Of a DNA stretch of 64,000 nucleotides, positions 60,251 to 64,000 are shown one piece after another; positions within the stretch are counted from its first letter, which is position 1, and each line of letters opens with the position of its first letter. The translations under genes were made by a program, and so were the position numbers. Source of the stretch: Chaenocephalus aceratus (Eukaryota > Chordata > Actinopteri > Perciformes > Channichthyidae). The notes beneath the pieces were generated by a model. That model was not told the DNA's origin, made no database searches, and worked only from the letters and a program-made list of their open reading frames with translations. The stretch spans positions 26,331,615-26,395,614 of the forward strand of contig CM043796.1 of NCBI GenBank assembly GCA_023974075.1. Direction: 5' to 3'.

Positions 60251-62556
60251 TATTAGCTGGGCAAAATTTCCGAGGAAAATCATAGGTGGCGCTTTCAGAT
60301 AAAAAAATACCTGCAGTTACTGCTTTTCGCCTTAGGAACTGTCATTTAACCCCATTTGCCTTTATCAATTCACAAAGTATGAAGGTCAACATATATGTAA
60401 AGATCAATAAAGCCAGAAATGTGAAGTTTCTCTAGACTTACTACCTAATAGTATCAAGTATTAAGATGCATGTCCTTTAATGACCACTAGATGCTTGATA
60501 AAAAAAAGCAAGTTAGCATCCATATAGACCTGCAGTGTGTGAAGCTGGGGTAGGTAAACCTCTTTAAAAAAAAACGTTTAGTTAAAGATTCTCTCTACAA
60601 CACTACAGCATATAATACATTTGGAGCTATGGCAAAGACACATTTATATCGGTGGCTGTTAAATGTATTCAGCCTGAATGAAATGGTTGGACAGTCAACA
60701 TGCCCGTCAACTTGGGCTCACTGAAGCTAACCAGCATGTTCGTTTTTTGTTTATTATGATGTTCATAATGAATATGTTGAGTTACTGATTTTGGAGGGAG
60801 GTCTAAGAAGACTGACAGTTATGCCAACTTTCCCAGTTTCTCACCAGATTATGTGACTTTTAAAAGCTACCGCTGCTAGCTTCTTTGATTGGAAAAGAGT
60901 TAACAACATTCAATTGTGAGTTTTGGTTTAATCAATTGCAGCACTTTGGTCAACTCTGTTGTTTTTAAATGTGCTATTTAAATAAAGTTGGATTGGAATT
61001 GAAAATCGTATGAACTCTTTCTGGCTTCTCCAATGTATCAAGAGATAGAGACCAGATCAAATAAATATGGTTATAGTACATGAATAAAAATGTTGCTCAA
61101 TCATGTTTACCCTTAGGTATTACCAATCAAAAAAGTACCACTATTTCTTTCAGTGTGTCAACATAGTTATTTCTGTTTTTATTCATAAATCTGTTTGACG
61201 TATACATCTAAGTCTTTTGTAAGTATATTGTGTAGCACCTGTTAAACAAGCTTGTTACAATAAGTTTTATACAACATTTGACAGAAAAATCCAGAGAATC
61301 CAGAGTATGAAACCCACAGTAGGGTGTGTCCTGTAGTTCAGCATGTAAAGGCATCAGACGAGAGCAAACAACACAAACTGACTTATTGCCACAGTGGGTT
61401 GGATAATTATGGGTTGTGAATTCATATTTCCCAAACTATATAAAGCTTAGAGGGCTGGATACAAAACCTTAATGTTTTTCGTTTGTTTTTTATTTTGTTG
61501 AACTGAATCTAATGTGTGTAATTAATTTGTTGTAACTGTTCTGTTTTTTCTTCTGAAGGAAAATTAAGTCTTAATTACAATGAATTGTTCACATTTTAAA
61601 CATACTTTATTTATTTATTCATTTAGCTTGTGACGGTGAACTTCTTCCCGTATAAAGTAACCCATTTATTTTGTATTAGTCAAATTTAGAGTCAGAAAGA
61701 TAGAAGTTTATACTGTACGGTATAAATATGAAGAATTCATTCATTTATGCATGTGTCTGACGGTATATTTAAGATTTACCAGGTCATGTTACTTTCCTCA
61801 AGAGGAATATATCCATGCAACTCATTATTGTCATAGTATTTGTCCACCTATTAGGGATTTATAATAACAAACATTTGCTATGAAATCTAGTGGAGAGACA
61901 AATATCCCAAAGTCACATACAACCAAAACCCTCTGCACAGTGGACAGATGTGTTAATGAAATGTGGTTAATCTGATCCTTTAAGGTCACAACGAAACTTC
62001 TTCTTTACTTAGTAGCTAATTGAGCCGGCAAGCTATGTGAGACACAGGTTGTCATGCACTGTAAATATAACCAATCTACTCATATGACTCATAAATGTCC
62101 TGCTCTAGTGTCTTTAAGGAAGACGTCCTATTGTACCTGGTCACGTGCTGTATCTATTAGAGAGATAAGAGATTGGCCTTTAAGTCTTAAAATATTTTTC
62201 AAAATGCTCAAAAACACAAAAGAAGCTCTGATCACTGCTAAAAATCTGGCTCTATTATTAATAACAAATACAACTCAATATATTTAGACCAGAACATGCT
62301 TATATTTCAGTGAATCGGCTCCACCTAGGGGAGAAAGTCATTTATTACCGTCTATATTGATTTCCAAAGAGGTTTCTAGCTGATAAATGGACCTGTTCAA
62401 CTCTTATATAGCCTGACTATGCCCCTGTAAACAAAGCTTGGTGAATAAAGAAGTGGATGTTTCACAGTTTGATGTGAAGGAAGTTTCAAACTATTCTTAC
62501 AAATCCTCACCAGCACAGGTCACACTTTCTGAACTCTTTACCAAATGGTCCATACA
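60251..62556. other. No gene recognised
   Basis: AT-rich DNA downstream of the SCPP-like gene. A TATATAAAG lies at about 61437, but no exon follows that I can support. Confidence 0.4.
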
Positions 62557-62660
62557 GGGGCCGTTTCTCAATCTCGAGGATTCTGGCTTCCAAGCCAATA
62601 TTTCAAGGATGCTACGTCATCGAGTGCCGCCAAAGGACTGTTCCAATCTCCAGCGTTGCT
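62557..62660. mobile_element. Partial TIR element of the GGGCCGTTTCTCAAT family
   Basis: GGGGCCGTTTCTCAATCTCGAGGA, then TTTCAAGGATGCTACGTCATCGAGTGCCGCC, which matches the reverse complement of 37245-37300. The right end is missing. The open frame running across it is not a gene. Confidence 0.7.
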
Positions 62661-62934
62661 ATCAGAACCAATGCCCGACTGTTTTGGACGTAACATGGTC
62701 GGTGCATGTTTACATTAGCATCGCTAACACACAGAGCTAACCTGTACTGGAGAGCATGTGTGTGAAGAAGCAGGAAGTAAAAAGGAACTCACCTTGTGCT
62801 ATAACCGGCAAGAAAGAAAGCCTTTGAGCTCCAAACTGTTTCAGAGAGAATCCTTGATAATCCATGATATGGCGTTTCATCACCGCAGTATTTAGTTTAG
62901 ACAGTAGCTGCCTGGTCCCGCATGAGCTCAGCCC

Positions 62935-63142
62935 CTTCCTTTTTTGTTTTTAAAGCTTTATACCAAAAATCAGTACTTTTGAAACAGGAAGTGAAATAGA
63001 GGGATATGAGGCATGGCTAGAATGGGAGATCTGTTTGGTATTTTGAGCAAAACACTTCATAGACATGTTTTTTATATGTTTTTATATATTTGAGACCTAC
63101 AGTATGCTATTGCCTAAAAATAGCATGATAGGTCCACTTTAA
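62935..63142. mobile_element. Truncated TTAA element of family B
   Basis: TCAGTACTTTTGAAACAGGAAGTGAAATAGAGGG...GATCTGTTTGGTATTTTGAGC...AGCATGATAGGTCCACTTTAA is parallel to the right half of 34034-34546. Left half lost. Confidence 0.7.
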
Positions 63143-64000
63143 AATATAAGGTGACTAAAAATGGCAATCGTATTTTCAGTTTTGGCAACCAAAAGCTGAT
63201 GCCTGGTTGCCAGCCTGGCAACCACTTTTAAAAGTTAGCGTTGAGCCCTGGCATTTTATCAGCTGTGAAAATAAAGTGACAAAACTGGTTAAATGCACTC
63301 CATGGTTTGCATGCTAGCAAAGTGTAGTTACCCATATTAACTGTACGTAGGTCTTACTAAAAATTATTCGAATGCTAGCATAGATTAGCCTAGCAACACC
63401 CTGTGGTCATAAAGCAGTTTCGCAACAGCTCTCAGTCTCCCAGAGTCCCATCATGTCGCTGTAATAAACCTCCTGATCAATAGGAGCATTGTTTTTTGTT
63501 TCAGATGCAGCAATTAAGTCAAATCACCTGCACAACCACGCTAAGAAACAAAAGCTAGCACTGTTCCTTTTCCTATAAACTGTTAGGTGTACCTACCTGT
63601 AAACACAGACATCACTGTCAGTGGATCCTTTGGTTAGCTCTTCAGAGTTGTGACAAGAACATCAATCTTAACACATTATAGCCTGTCTTGTCTTCCCACC
63701 CGAGGGGCTTCACTGCTGCAGTTTGGGGGGTCAGTAGAAATGAAGCCTGTAATCAGTCTGAACTCTATGTGTATGTGTCTATCCAGCATTTGACAGCAGA
63801 GATGACTTTAACAGATGAAAAGATAAAGTGCTTCATTATGAGAAAGTCACTCTTATATTGCTGGTTGTTCTGAAAATATCTGACGACACTAGCAGGTGTG
63901 CACTCCAGCCAAGACTTGTTTATGCATTACTTTGCACTTTGTGAATTGAATTTGAGCTGCCAACACTCCGACCATCTTTGTATTTCTCTGAGATCTGACT
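63143..64000. other. No gene recognised
   Basis: Unassigned DNA to the window end. Confidence 0.4.

Overview
This window looks like nuclear DNA from a teleost fish, most likely a percomorph. It holds a Rex3-type non-LTR retrotransposon, several teleost-typical SINE/LINE 3' tails, many hAT-like and TTAA-flanked non-autonomous elements, and long (GT)n tracts. It also holds a gene with the exon plan of a secretory calcium-binding phosphoprotein (SCPP). I see no bacterial, viral or organellar gene organisation and no tRNA or rRNA gene. Nearly all open frames over 60 codons are chance frames or repeats.

Layout. 1-4915 is a satellite array of interleaved 18- and 19-bp units with nested higher-order duplications, cut by the window start. 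4916-39000 is gene-poor and repeat-rich. It holds a broken Rex3 copy (8277-9657, minus), three copies of one TTAA-flanked element, and hAT-like elements with 8-bp target duplications at 13703, 16453, 23756, 24576, 25868 and 33437. It also has a nested insertion complex (25777-28429), a short interstitial telomeric tract and assorted SINE/LINE tails.

39250-47717 (+) can be spliced into a 307-residue type I membrane mucin. It has a signal peptide, an 11-unit Thr/Ser/Pro repeat exon, one transmembrane helix and a short tail ending in an FxNPxY-type sorting motif. All four junctions keep frame with GT-AG introns. 50985-54611 is a diverged tandem duplication; one copy carries a hAT element with transposase remnants and the other keeps the empty site.

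57640-60250 (+) is an SCPP-like gene: TATA box, non-coding exon 1, exon 2 encoding the signal peptide plus two residues, phase-0 introns and a Ser/Glu-rich mature protein. Its last codons encode RGD unless a possible 83-bp terminal intron is spliced out. A membrane mucin and a secreted acidic phosphoprotein therefore lie about 10 kb apart on the same strand. Whether they are functionally linked (for example on epithelial or mineralising surfaces) is inference from proximity only.
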